A DNA stretch of 64,000 nt. It comes from Deroplatys truncata. Lineage: Eukaryota; Arthropoda; Insecta; Mantodea; Mantidae. This document shows positions 37,112-49,996 of this stretch, piece by piece. The stretch covers positions 104,334,350 through 104,398,349 of the forward strand of contig CM060979.1 of the NCBI GenBank assembly GCA_030765065.1. The letters are read 5' to 3'. A program made the translations under genes and the position numbers. Within the stretch, counting starts at the first letter, position 1. Every line of letters begins with the position of its first letter. The notes under the pieces were generated by a model. It was not told where the DNA came from and did not search any database. It was given only the letters and a program-made list of their open reading frames with translations.

Positions 37112-37360
37112 TCATTCATTCATTATCTGTTTACCCTCCTATGTAGGACTTACACCCCCCAGGACTTACAAGCGGATGCCTGGGGTCAGAGGCCCGTCGA
37201 GGAGCAGACACTCATGGATCAGACAGAACATCCAGGATGGGTGATCAGCCCGATGCCTGGTATGGGATGAAGGAAGTAGATGAAGCGAAATGTGGGTGAA
37301 ATGGATGAAAGGAAAGGTGATGATGGAGCAGTTGGTGGAATGAATGGCGGGGGAAACTTT
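37112..37360 (-). repeat. SINE-like element, family 2
   Basis: The minus strand reads CCCCGCCATTCATTCCACC, then ATC-rich text and a CTGGGGGG end, parallel to 15580-15760. Confidence 0.6.
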
Positions 37361-37394
37361 TAATAGCTGCTGCAAAATATTCTTACGAAAGCTT

Positions 37395-38002
37395 ATTACT
37401 TTCTCTGGTGCGTATACATAGGGAACGTATTGCATTCCAACCAAAAATTCGATATCGAAATTTTACCGTAAATATATGTTTTAAGGCCCCCTACATAAAA
37501 AGGCATTTTTAGAAAACGTTCCGCGCGTGTATTCGTCTGTGAACAGCACAACTCAAAAATGAAAAGTCCGATATATCCCAAACTTGATATTTAAATTCAT
37601 CACCTTCCTAGATTGTCCTTTATATGGACGATTTTTCGATTTTTTTTTTATTTTATAAAAATGGCTCAAATGATTTTGAATCAAATACCGTATATTAAAG
37701 ATATTTGCATTACAAATAAAATGTTATCTTGTGTTTTCTGGGAATAGCCTGTGAAGTCCACTTCATTTGGTTGCAATTTTGTGTAATTTGTAATTTCTAT
37801 AACTGCTGAACGTTAAACGATAGACTACTGCACAGTATTTTAATATAAATCATTATCATTTTGGAGAAAATAAAAAATTTAGAAACTTTTTCCATGGAAA
37901 GCGTAATTTCGGATGGGGGGATTTTCTCTCTGTCGCATTTTTGGAAGATACTGAAATTAAACCTTTTGTTTTTGACTTATACTATTCACAAGCGCACGTG
38001 CG

Positions 38003-38047
<45 letters not shown>

Positions 38048-38176
38048 GCACGCATAGACACGGGGCTTTTTCTAAAAATGCATGCTTTACATTCAGGGTC
38101 CCTCAACATATGTATTTCCGGTGAAACATCGATATCGAATTTTTTACAATACCTTCTCTATCTACTATGTACGTGG
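37395..38176. repeat. Two HINE-like body fragments, head to head
   Basis: 37395-37800 is a minus-strand body piece starting TACTTTCTCTGGTG. About 37830-38176 is a plus-strand body piece ending ACTATGTACGTGGTAG. The second holds a (CA)n tract at 37999-38050. Both lack heads and meet near 37810. Confidence 0.7.
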
Positions 38177-39200
38177 TAGTCGTACATTTAGAGCAATTAA
38201 TGTATATGTATATTTGCATGATCAAAATCCTCACAGTACAGAAGCAGAAGAAACTTAATTTGGTGGGAAAAAATTACAAGGTTTTCTAGACTATGTAATT
38301 ATTTGCACTGAAAGTATGAATAATTAAAATCTAGATGAAACGGAATGATGCAATACGAGATTAGTAAATATTGGCTATTTCTGTGTGAAGATAAATTACT
38401 CCATAGAAAGAAAAATAGCAGTTATTTATTATTGTTCTTAAATGTACAACTTTGAAGCCCATATACAGCAATATTTAATATTGAAGTGTGTTATATATAT
38501 TTCGCTTAAAAAAGAATTGGATTTTCATTGCCTTTTGGAATTGTCGCATGCTGGTTGCTTCAGCTTATTTATCTCTGCTTGTTGTAAAGGGCAACTTAAA
38601 CTTCACAAGCTATAAAATACTGTTTTATCTCCTTGTGCGTGAAGAGTTGTTTACAGCCACTGAGGGTTCCGTAATACGACTATTGTCGGGAGATGGCACG
38701 GTTGCTGCGTTTTGTAAAATATGTCTTCCCGTAAACGCCGAGCGTGCGTTGGCCTGCTTGCTAGGATCGCTTCGTCGCCCTGTCGCGGGATTCTTCGCCT
38801 CTGCTGGTGAAGGCGGGTGTTTCAAACCGGAAATGATAGGGGCTTACGTGCGTCGATGTGGACCTGTTTGCCTGCAGACCTGCGATCTCCTGCGGTTCCT
38901 TCACTTCATCCCAGCCTCCCGAGGGGTGTAGTCACAGTAGATCTAGTTGCTCGCAGTGGCGAGGTGCCCCTATCCGTTGAATAACCTCTACCTCTATAGG
39001 CATTGAACTACGGTCCTGACGATTATGATTAGAATGTTTTCTATGTACACGTTGAATTATCTGTTAATAACTTGGGAAGTTTTAATTCGGATTGAATTTT
39101 GTAGAATGTTGTATATTTTGTAAATTTTACGAAATAAAATACAGTATAACTACACTAGAAACACCTACAACATTTATATAAAGTAACATTTTTGGTAAAA
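38177..39200. other. GC-rich island of unknown origin
   Basis: 38625-38990 is much richer in G and C than its surroundings and holds a 147-codon plus-strand frame (38488-38931) that I do not recognise. No splice-bounded exon or repeat partner was found. Confidence 0.35.
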
Positions 39201-39204
39201 GCTA

Positions 39205-39745
39205 AAGGTAAAGGTGCTTATCACGGAGGGGCTCCTGAAACAGGGGCAGAGCAACACATGTAGGCCAAAGTGGCTCTTAGAGCTTCAAACGCGACCCCTA
39301 AGGGAAGTATGAGGGACAAAATAGACCAGGGAGACGTGCGCAAATATGGATGGGGTCCCTAAAGATTCCAGATTGAACGAACCCGATGCCGTTGAAGCAC
39401 GTCCAGAAGCCCCGAGGTCCCCGGGAGTCCCTTAAAGGAAGCCGCTCAGAGAGAGTCCGACCCACCGCAGGAAGGAACCTTTACAGAGCGCACCACCACC
39501 GCCCAGCCGCAACACGCCGAATACCGTCATCTGGTCCTTCAACTCTGAAACAGATGGCGGTGAAAGAAATGATGGATACAGGAAATGATGGATAGGAAAC
39601 TGGTGCTGAAAGAGGAACCACCTCAGCATTCACCTACCGACAAGGGGAAACCACGAAAAACGCATGATCAGAGAGTGCGGTCACGATAAATCGAACCCGG
39701 AACCTCCTGTATGCAAGCCTCAAACTTTGCCATCTCGATCAGTAA
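39205..39745 (-). repeat. SINE-like element, B box at right end
   Basis: On the minus strand, GGAGGTTCCGGGTTCGATTT is a B-box-like head. The body is GC-rich and the end is AAGGTAAAGGT-type text on the plus strand. It resembles 30445-30950 in layout. Confidence 0.6.
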
Positions 39746-39749
39746 TATT

Positions 39750-40700
39750 CTTGGTAGAATTAGACGTTTTCGACTTATTCCATGTTATATTCTTAGGCTT
39801 TCACATGTTAAAGTGTGTCATCTGGTTGAAGATTTGTATTCTTCTGTTTTCATTTCCTTTGCCCTGAGTGTCTTGACTATATTATAATAAAGAGCAACTG
39901 AAGGTTGTTTCTGCACGTTGTATGTAACTAATACATATTGTTTAATCTGGACTCATTTCTAGGCAAGCATGTGTAGTGAATAGCGTAAGATTCACATTTT
40001 ATTTAAATTGCTTATATAACATATCTACGCTTTTGAATTTGTGATGGGTAGAGAAAGTCGTGTGAGGAGATCTCTTCAGATTTTTTGTCAAAATTGACGG
40101 TGCAGTATTTTCGTATCGTTCTGGCAGCTGTTCACGTTTTGATATCAGCTCACTCTTCGCCATCCTTTTATCTCCTACGTACCATATCGATCTCTCTAAC
40201 AGCTAATACTCTAGCTTTTTGTTATACTGTTCCTTTGTGCCTCTGCGGCAAACTGAAATCTCTCGACACTGGACCGCAGAATGACTTCTCCCCTTTAAGA
40301 AAGGAAAGTGAATTAAGAGCAGCATTCGTTCAAAGCTCTTGAATCTGTAGACGGGTAGGAGTCAGTTTCCTTAAAGTGAAACATTTTTCTCTGAGAATTG
40401 TATTGAAATATTAAATGCGTTCTTGTTTACATTGGTTTACGTTAAATAGACAGTGACTGGCAAACGCACATGAGCAGTCCGCAATTTACACCATGAAGGT
40501 GCGTGGGTTATTATTGTTATTTTAATCTCACCTGTTATCATACCTAACCACCTTTAAGCTGTTCTATCGTGAGTTGATGTGGAACAGGCTAGCTATTGTT
40601 TGCAATCGAGCATATATCTCTTGGGTGAAGGGGTGTCTGATCGGAGAGGATGTTATGATTAGTGATAACAGTGAAGACTTTTTTGATAAATTATTAGAAA
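39750..40700. other. Spacer with a small HINE-like tip
   Basis: 40045-40085 (GGTAGAGAAAGTCGTGTGAG then CAGATTTTTT) matches the hairpin-side end of the HINE-like family on the minus strand. The remainder shows nothing. Confidence 0.5.
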
Positions 40701-40704
40701 ACCC

Positions 40705-41697
40705 CGAAGAAAGTTATTTTGTTGTATTGTTATTTGTCCCACGCTTTGGGAGCCAATTTGAAGAATGTTTGTTGCTTCACGTATGGAAAGTCAGTTTGAA
40801 GATGTATTATATTTCGACTGTTGGGGAGTCGAACTTGAAGTAGTTGCAACCGCACGTATGGTACCCGGTAGCCTTCGTTTGGTAGGTTTAAAAATATTAA
40901 CTTTGTAATTTTGACTGTTTCTTTAAATATTATATATTTATGTTTGCCTTGGCTGCGTCAGTATTTATATTTTTTAGAGACATGAATGTCTTAACAGGGG
41001 TAGTGCGGCTAAGAATGTAGGCTTCCACAGATTCCAATTTTACTTCACTCCTTTTATTAATGCTTAACACTATTTAAATAACACTTCACTGATATATAGA
41101 GAGAGAGAGCTGAGAGATTATTTTATTAATTACTTGCATTTTTTAACACGTAAACTATTTTCGTCTCACACGAATACGTATTAAATTTCTCGAGGACACA
41201 TCTCGCGTCAGGAACAGACTACAACCAACACGTCCAGTTATGAGCGCTGTCTACAAGCAACTGACTTCTAGATTTGTAAATTTTGCTATAGTTCAGTTTC
41301 TGATTGGCTAATCCTAGTCCAAAAGAATACCTTCATTTAACTAAAGTTTTTTCTGGTTGTTGATTGGCTATTTTATTAACTCTCAAAAATTACATTATTG
41401 TTGCTCCAAGAATGACTAGTAACATTATTAAAACTTCTAATTCATTATTGCCTCAAGGCTACCTCATTGTTAGCAACTTTTAACCTATTATTCTCCCAGC
41501 TCCTACATTATTAAATTACGTAATACATCCACATAACATTATTGAACATGCATACAATAATATAAACATATAAATGGCTGTAATATACACTTTTTATATA
41601 TTGTTACATACACATATTGCTTCAAAGCGGGCTGTTATGATATTTTTTTATTATATAATTTGACTGAAATCATTTAAGCGTTAAAAACACTGTCTCA
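40705..41697 (-). mobile_element. Solo LTR, subfamily 2, minus strand
   Basis: Flanked by ACCC at 40701-40704 and 41698-41701. On the minus strand it starts TGAGACAGTGTTTTTAAC and ends near AATAACTTTCTTCG. A primer-site-like motif lies inside it at 40736-40755, about 30 bp before its end. About 993 bp. Confidence 0.88.
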
Positions 41698-41701
41698 ACC
41701 C

Positions 41702-42760
41702 AACACGCTATGATCATGTATATACACTATTCACAAGCTAAATATGACTATTCTGGCCTTCGTTGGAACTCTACGTACATTCTAAAAAATCACGTGATTT
41801 ACTTTGTCATTGCATACCATAACTGCTTTAACTACTTCGTTATTTCCGTACCAAATTAAACCGCTTGTTACACTCACAACGCTTTGTACTTGGCGTTACA
41901 TATTAACACGTCGCAGTTGAATATTATAACTATTTACGTGTGATAAAATTTACTCTTAGCGATATATGTCCGGCATTAAAGATAAAATGACTTCTGGTTT
42001 GTTCCCGTAATTTATGGTTTTGTGTTAAGCTTTTGCCTAACCGCTTACAACTTTTAGGATTGGCTTAACTTTCGCACTACGAGTAGCGTCGAATTTTTAG
42101 AACCAATTAACGTTGAGGTTACAGCCTCTTTTAGGTAAGAACCCACGCTAACATTCTAAACTACAACTTTCTCGATCGCCTCACCCCAATGTTACTCTTT
42201 TTAGTTCAAGGCCTCTTCTTTATTGTTAGCTACCCCATCTTTAAGCTAAGCTTTTGTCATGATTCCTCTTACATTAACTTTCCCTTTTGCGTTTCAGCTT
42301 TTGGTCTGCTACTATGCTATGTTACACAAATATTTTATACATCTTATCTTACTACGATATACATTGAACATTATCATATATTTATCATTGTGAAATTGAC
42401 AACTGAAATACTGCTGCAAAGGTTTCAAAATGCTTTGCTTATGGTGCTTGAAATGGTACGTTGGATCTTTATAAAACGGCTTTCGTCATATTGCAACATA
42501 TATCTACACATCCATAAACTATACGAATACATAAAGTAAAAATGTAATATAAACTTTTATTTGAAAGTGTGTGCTATTTTAACCATGCAAAGCTTTCTAT
42601 TTAGAAAGATAATGTTAATAGAATGGATGAAGACCAGCTCCTAAAACTTGCATGAACTTCAAACCAAACACATCACGACCAGTGAAGACTAGCACAATGG
42701 AAACAGAGTTTATTATCAATAGAATAAGACAATTGAAATGGACAGGACATTGTCCTAAAT
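41702..42760. other. No gene seen
   Basis: A 116-codon plus-strand frame (42189-42539) is hydrophobic but matches nothing I know. AT-rich otherwise. Confidence 0.35.
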
Positions 42761-42763
42761 TAA

Positions 42764-42783
42764 GAAGATAGATAGATAGATAC

Positions 42784-42837
<54 letters not shown>
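42764..42837. repeat. (GATA)n microsatellite
   Basis: About 18 GATA units with one ACATA interruption. Confidence 0.95.
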
Positions 42838-43029
42838 GATAATTAGATAGATATTTTATTTCACTTCGTTAGTTACATAAATTAATTCTCATATAAGTTC
42901 TATAATACATAATTTTATCTCTACACATTACCCTTTATATATCCTTTTCACTAAGTTGCTGCATTACTAAGGGCCCGCAAACATCCAACACCATGGTTGT
43001 TGAGTCATTGGGTCCTATTTAATTTATGA

Positions 43030-43560
43030 TTCAACAATCTACATTTTCTTTCTATTCCCTATTTCTAATTTTTTTTCAACCATTTATTTCTCACTACTCC
43101 TAAATATTTTCCTATTTCAAATAAACTTTCCTTGGATTTAACTCTTAACAACCTTTTACCTATAATTTCATTTGGTAATCTAGACCAATTATTTCTTTGT
43201 AATTTTTTCCTCATATTCATTGTTCCTTCACATTCTAACAATAAATGCCAGTAATTGTTAAATTTGCTATTACATAATGGGCATTTGCCTTCATTTTCTC
43301 CTTCTCCTATGCCTTTTAACCTCACCACCCCTGACCTAGCCCATGCAAAGCCCTCTCTTGCTATTTTATTACAAACGTCAACATAGTTTTATCTTTCTCA
43401 TGTCCTTTTAATCTCTGTATATACATGTAATGATCTCTTTGAATTAAAACTACCAATTATTTCCTTCTTTCCATATCTTCAATTCTCAATCTAACTCTTT
43501 TCCAACATCCCTTCTCACGTGATTGTCTATATTTCCAAATATCCCCACACTTAAGAAGAA
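43030..43560 (-). pseudogene. LINE ORF2 C-terminal fragment with zinc-knuckle motif
   Basis: The minus strand reads KIAREGFAWARSG and then GKCPLCNSKFNNYWHLLLEC, a Cys-Cys-His-Cys cluster. It continues NNWSRLPNEIIGKRLLRVKS and ends near NKWLKKN and a stop. This is the typical last segment of insect non-LTR retrotransposon ORF2. The 87-codon part at 43065-43328 is intact, while the part before it is broken. A (GATA)n tract lies 190 bp away on the 3' side. Confidence 0.7.
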
Positions 43561-43564
43561 GAAG

Positions 43565-45595
43565 ACAATGTAATATTAAACTCGTGTTTTGCAGGAGCGA
43601 CCCTCCATGTACCAGTTCTCAAACCAATACTATTGCATCATGCATACATTGATAATACGAGGTAGACAATACTGAATATCCGCACCCCTATACAGACGCT
43701 ATGCAGACGGACTTAAATCAATATGTAATTTGAAATTAGAGTCAAAGGTAATCTTTTAAAGTGGTTGTCCTACAGCCTTTGTCCCATCCTACATTTCTAA
43801 CGCCATGTCTATTACTCCATTCATCTTTCCGAATAGCCATATCGAACAAAGGCATTATAATTCCTTCTCTCAATTGTATTGTAGATCTTCCTCTTCTGCT
43901 GTTCCCCGGTTACCTGAATTATAATACAGGTAAAAATTGTGCCGTTTTCGCCTCCCCCGTGGTCGTGGCTCATGCAACCAGCACGTCACAATGCTTCAGA
44001 GAAAGCCAACGTCCAAAACTTTGAACATACTGTCAGGAGTGACGTAAGACATCACCTCATCACGTAATACATCAGGTACGATCTTCATTGACTGGGTTCC
44101 GACACGCCACTGATGTCAGCGACATCATCTTCTACGACGGTTCCTGATCTCCTGGGCAGGCAGAGAAGAGGAGTCGCTTTTGCACCAGGGACTGAGGCGG
44201 AACAACTAGCCATTGTGACAGCGAGGTTCGGCATAATTCACCAAGGCTTATTTCGGCCTTGTCTAAATTATTTTTAAAACCTTGTTTGGTAAGGTTTTCA
44301 AAATTCAATCTAACTCTTGGTGCTTTTCCAAATTCTTGTGCGCGAGAAGTATTGACATTGCATTTCACGTAACTTTATGGTATTCGTTACTTTGTCGTAC
44401 ATTCTTTAAATGCACATGACAACTTTAAGCGTAGAAAGCAAAGAAAATATCACATTGTATTTGAGCATATTAATTTGTTAAACAAGTGTTAAAGCAAGCT
44501 AATCTAATCATTGTAAACGGATATATCACGTTAAAATAAATTGTTATTCTATGCGTTGGTGAATATTAGCTACTTCCTAGCTCCTAAGCAATGGTCTCCT
44601 TTTCACGGAAACTTTTCTCTGAGTATGGTAAATGATAGTACTGCAAGTGCAACAGAAATACAGTACAACATAAAACGCACAGTGCAAAGTGGCAGCAGAG
44701 CGCAAGTAGTTACTGCCCAGTGGTGCAAAATTTATATTTATATGTTCAAGGGTATGTACGACAGTTTATTTTACTAATTCTAGGGAAAAAGTAGAATGGC
44801 GAATTTATTCTAACAACTCCAATTCCTTATAAGCATACAAATGCAGTGTGTGTAATGAATTTCATGACATGGATAATACACTAATTCGTATTCAAATGCG
44901 TGTTTTGACTCCACTAAGGTTAGTAAGAATTTCTGAGAACCAAACTTCAATTATTATTGTAATTTTGATACTACTGACATACCAATGCGCAACCAAGATA
45001 TTTATCTAAATTATTTTACTTGTAAAATGCAATTCAAAATTTAAGCGCTTTTGTTATGTTGTAATTTACATTACTTAAAATGTATAGAGTCGTACAGTTA
45101 TAGAATATAATTTGATTTACAGTGAGCATACCTTTAGCAAAGTTTAAAATTCTGTTATTAGGGTAATATTACTAAAATTATTTTAATATTATTATATAAT
45201 TATATATAATATAGTATACAAAATTATTATAAAATTAAAAAATATTAGGGTAAATACATTTACTTTGAAATGGCAGGATTTGCTCCAACAATTTCATTAA
45301 AATTGGATCATAAATACAATCCACTTTGAAATGCTGTGGTTTCATATTGACAGTTTCATTAACAGTGGATTCTAAATGGAGTTTCACCTGAAATGACGTG
45401 GTTTACACTGATAGCTCTTAATAGATTTCCATTTTAAATTACCTAATTTTTGCTTTGAAATATGGTGGGCTTGAATTAATCATTTTGGCAAATCTATGCA
45501 CATTACCTATATTTCGCCTCCAACTTAGGTACACGAAAGTTTATTTTAACAGTTATTTATAAACAATACACATGAATGTTAAAAACGTTATATAC
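43565..45595. other. No feature identified
   Basis: AT-rich, especially 45100-45300. Short frames only. No shared repeat noticed. Confidence 0.4.
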
Positions 45596-46064
45596 AAACG
45601 TATACCAGATGGCCCAACAGCGCCGTACTTTACGTGTGCAGACATTCCTTCGTACGTTAAAAGAGGCAGAATCCAACGGGGCAATTCCAAGTAAATGCAG
45701 GCCAGTGAGGAACTTGCACTGTAGCATGAGCGACCGTCGTTCTATTCCTCGTGCGTATCAGCTAAGACGATGAGCAGATCGCGCTCATTGAGAGGCAGTT
45801 CCCAGGCTTGCTCCAGAGGGTATAGTCCGTGATGACAGACAAGAACAGTGTAAACAGACCGAAAAAGGTCTTAGGCTGTTTCCCGCGTTAGTTACAGAGA
45901 TTGTTTTCGAAAGAATAAACTCGCTTTTTAGATTGACAAATAATTAAAACGTCTTTATTTGACACATTAGCTAATTTTTAAATCGTGTTACGCTGTTCTT
46001 ATCTAATATTACACATTATACATTTTTTGTTCCATTTATGTACGCCTTTAACATCTTAGGTCAT

Positions 46065-46320
46065 ATTGGTGGCTTGATACCTTGCGAACAGTTGCTCATT
46101 AGCAATGCTATTAACTCGTTTTACAGTTGGGTAATTACACTAAATTCACACACACATTCACATTCTCATTCATACTTCTAGACTCTAGAGAGAATACGGA
46201 ATAATCCTGGCTAAAGAAAGATTTCCACCCTCCAGCCTGGAATCGAGCCGTGACCTTTGAATTTGAAGTCTAAGCATGCTATCCACCAAACCAAACTACA
46301 TTGTAGAGTTAAATCAAAAC
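46065..46320 (-). repeat. SINE family 3, second copy
   Basis: Shares TTACAGTTG, ACACACACATTCAC and the CCAGCCTGGAATCGA B-box area with 23215-23470. The tRNA-like head is more decayed. Confidence 0.7.
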
Positions 46321-46418
46321 ATTTAAACGCCATTACGAAAACCATGCAAACATGAGAGCACGTAGTTTTTAATTGCCATTTTATTAGATTATTAATAGCT
46401 GTTATTATTGCCATTATA

Positions 46419-46419
<1 letters not shown>

Positions 46420-46467
<48 letters not shown>
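46420..46467. repeat. (ATT)n microsatellite
   Basis: About 15 ATT units. Confidence 0.95.
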
Positions 46468-46468
<1 letters not shown>

Positions 46469-46639
46469 AGTAAATGAAAACGTTAAAGTCCTCATCGCGC
46501 GTACGTAAATAAACAGAATAGAAAGAGTTGCTTAAGCACTTCACAGGTTTAGTAATGCAAAGAACGTTATCGGTGTTTTGCTTAACTCTACATTTTTGTT
46601 TTATTCAACGCGATTTCAGGATCATTATTAGAGCTACGG

Positions 46640-46890
46640 ATCTACTGTTTATTTCAGGGTACATTTGAATCAAGAGTACCCTGGTTGCTGGATCGGCCGA
46701 GGCTGCCGCTTATCTTGGCCACCAAGATCTAACCTCACTAGAATTTTTCTTTTGGGGCACATAATACATATGGAGTTTCAAACAGAGCCCCTTAATGTAG
46801 AGGTCTTACGGCAAAGGATCATTGAAGTACGTGCATCTGTCATTTCAGCAGTTCTCAGAAATGTCCATAAGGATATACAGAAATAACTGA
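46640..46890 (+). pseudogene. DDE transposase C-terminal fragment (DUF4817 type)
   Basis: The plus strand reads NQEYPGCWIGRGCRLSWPPR, SNLTRIFLLGHIIHME and LRQRIIEVRASVISAVLRNV. This is the end of the DUF4817-associated transposase (RWIGRGG..WPPRSPDLTPLDFFLWG). The third catalytic Asp in SPDL is replaced (SNL), and the N-terminal two thirds are absent. It belongs to the same family as 33850-34738 but to another subfamily. It sits in the spacer of the large inverted repeat. Confidence 0.8.
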
Positions 46891-46978
46891 AACATTATAT
46901 CAATCAACAACAGAAAATGTCGAACTCCTATTTTATGAGTAAAGTCAGCGTAGTAATACCATTATGTAATTATAATCA

Positions 46979-46994
46979 TGATAATAATAATTTT

Positions 46995-47025
<31 letters not shown>

Positions 47026-47048
47026 TGATGATGATGATGATGATGATA
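46979..47048. repeat. (AAT)n then (GAT)n
   Basis: Compound trinucleotide tract at the inner edge of the right arm. It faces the (ATT)n of the left arm in inverted order. Confidence 0.9.
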
Positions 47049-47564
47049 GTAAGTGCAAAATTGCTTGAAACGCTACGCGCTCTCATGTTTGCATGGTTTT
47101 CCTTTCGACACTTTAATGCTTTGGATTTACTTTAGAATTCGTATGGTGCGTAGTATTAGACAAGAACAGCGTAAACACAATTAAAAATAGCTACGTGCGC
47201 ATACTGATAACTGACATTTTAATTATTTGTCAATCTAAAAAGTGAATTGATTCGCTAAAAAATAACGTCTCTGTAACTGAAGTGGAAAACATTTTGGGAC
47301 CGTTTCGGTCTGTTTATACACTGTTCTTGTCTATCCTAATGGACTGCGCACTCTAGTGCAAACCTTGGAACTGCCTCTCAATGAGCGTGATCTGTCATCG
47401 TCTTCGCTGATAAGCAAGAGGAGCAGACGAAGGTCAATCACGCTGCTGCGCCAGTTCCCCACTGAACTGCGTTTACTTGGAATTGCCCCGTTCAGTTTTG
47501 CAACTCTTTTAACCCACGAAGGGATATCTGCACATGTGAAATACGGACCTGGTATAATACACCT

Positions 47565-48063
47565 AAACCAGTGGTAAATATTTAACCAAATTGTGAATTT
47601 TACAATGAAAAAACAAAACAACAACAAATGTGTGTAAATGCAAGTATAGCGACTCACATCAGGGACGTAAATTTTGTACCTTTCATTCTGGTGTTTAGTG
47701 GTGATTTTGCGAAAATATCCATATCTCTATGTAAATTACCCTTAATGTTGAAAAATTTACTGTGAAAAAATTATCTTCAAATTCTGGAATAAAAAAATTT
47801 ATATTCTGTACAAGCAGAAATTCGCTAAAAAAACTAATACATGTTGAAGGCTACATCTAAACCACTTTTAATCCTACTCGAAATGTGTAAATTTTATAAG
47901 ATACTAATAGACCCGATTTCAGAAATATATTATGTGAAATCTAATGAACATGTATTTAAGATGCGTGTTTCAAACACTAAACTCTCAATGTTCAGTTTCC
48001 ACGTCTTGTTTCCATTTTCCGACTCAAGGAGTTAGAGGTCAATAGTTAAGGAACAGTGCGTTG
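47565..48063. other. No feature seen
   Basis: AT-rich. Confidence 0.4.
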
Positions 48064-48067
48064 ACTA

Positions 48068-49096
48068 CGAGGCAGTATTTTTAACACTTAGATAATTTTA
48101 GTCAAATTATATAAAAAAAATATAATAACAGCCCGTCTTAAAGCAATATGTATATGCAACAATACATACAAAGTGTATATTAGAGTCATTATATATGTTT
48201 ATATTATTGTATACATGTTCAATAATGCTATGTGAATGTATTACGTAATTTAATAATGCAGGAACGTGAGAATAATAGGTTAAAAGTTGCTAACAATGAG
48301 GTAACCTTGAGGCAATAAAGAGTAAGAAAGTGTAATAATGCTACTAGTCATTATTAGAGCAACAATAATGTAAATTTTGTGACAATTTAAAACATAGGCA
48401 ATCAACAACCAGAAAAAGCTTTAGTTAACTGAAGGTATTCTATTGGACTAGGATTAGCCAATAAGAGACTTGAAATACAGAAATTTACAAATTTAGGCGC
48501 TAGAAATCAAGTCAGTTGCTTGTAGACAGCGCTCATAACTGGACGCGTTGGTCGTAGACAGTGTTTCTAACCGGACGCGAGATGTGTCCTCGAAAAATTT
48601 AATACGTATTTTGTGTGAGAAAATAGTTTACGTGTTTAAAAAGTGCAAGTATTTAATAAAAGAATCTTACAGCTCTCTATATCAGTGAAGTGTTATTTAA
48701 ATCGTGTCAAGCATTAATAAAAGGAGTGAAGTAAAATTATAATCTGTGTAAGCCTACATTCTTCAGTCGCACACAACCCTGCAAAGATAAACATGTCTCT
48801 ATATAACAATAATACTGACGCAGCCGAAGCAAACATAAATATATAATATTTAAAGAAACAGTCAAATTACAAAGTTAATATTTTTTTTAAATATTTGGGG
48901 CGAAGGCTACCGGAAACTTTTTACCATACGTGCGGTTGCAAGTACTTCAATTTCGGCTCCCCAACAGTCGAAATACAATACAACTCTTTCAATACATCTT
49001 CTTCAAACTGAGTTTCCATACGTGAAGCAACAACCTACTTCAAATTGACTCCCAAAGCGTGGGGCAAATAACAATAAAATAAGATAACTTTTCTCA
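48068..49096 (+). mobile_element. Solo LTR, subfamily 2
   Basis: Flanked by ACTA at 48064-48067 and 49097-49100. It ends AACTTTTCTCA. It is the longest copy of the subfamily (1,029 bp) and also has a primer-site-like motif inside, near 49046-49065. Confidence 0.9.
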
Positions 49097-49100
49097 ACTA

Positions 49101-49959
49101 GAGCACAAACTCTTTCTGTGCGATTGACTATCATATTTCTGCAAACGAAAATCGACTGGCCGTCCGTCGACTGAAGAAAAGATGGGACGTGTTCGCGCAT
49201 GTTTCGTGCGGAGTTCACGGAAGTCCACCTATCGGGAAGCGAGAGAACTCCAACTCCCGCAGAAAATTCTGACAGGTTCTGCGGGAACGTTTACTATTGA
49301 AACCCTACGACTTACAACTATTGTGCGGCCCAAACCTTCTGACGTGTGGCAAGAAAACCGATGCGTGCAATCGCGCCCCTGCCAAACTTTCCGCTTCGGC
49401 AGAATGTTCCGTGTTTGTGGTAAAATGCCATCGCAACTTTATAAACGCTAGAGCACAGCCTATCACTGAAATAACTCAACAGCAATATTACACCGGTTTA
49501 ACTCACAATTGCCTACTTCCCTTCACTATTCATTTTGGTTTTCATTATTGTCCGCCAAACAGGAAGTTATGGCCATAGCCTCTATATACCTGGTGTTCTT
49601 TTATCTATGAAGGATTGCTTCAAACTATGCATGGATTTCGAGCGAAGGAATGTTTGTTGAACCGGCAGCATGAATACTTCTTTTAGCAATTTGCAACTTG
49701 TCTCGAAAATCACACACATATTAGTTCACCAAACTAAACACAACGGTGTAAGGAGACATATATCCGATTGGATAAATTATTGTAAATGATAGGAACAAAT
49801 AACTAAGATATGAATAGTTAATAATGTAATACAATATTGTGAAATAGCTTTACCGTGAAATAAGTTGTATCACAAAATGTAGTTAGTGAGGAAACGAACA
49901 TGTAAGGAACAATGTAATTAGCAACCAGGCGAGCTAGCAACAAGGGCAAAAGTCTACCG

Positions 49960-49996
<37 letters not shown>

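Larger units (their letters stand above)
45600..47560. repeat. Large imperfect inverted repeat
   Basis: The left arm (45620-46020 and 46325-46440) and the right arm (47560-47050, inverted) share blocks in the same order: AACGGGGCAATTCCAAGTAA, CGCTCATTGAGAGGCAGTTC, TTTTTAGATTGACAAATAAT and AACCATGCAAACATGAGAGC. SINE family 3 sits in the left arm only. The centre holds a transposase fragment and two trinucleotide tracts. Confidence 0.8.
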
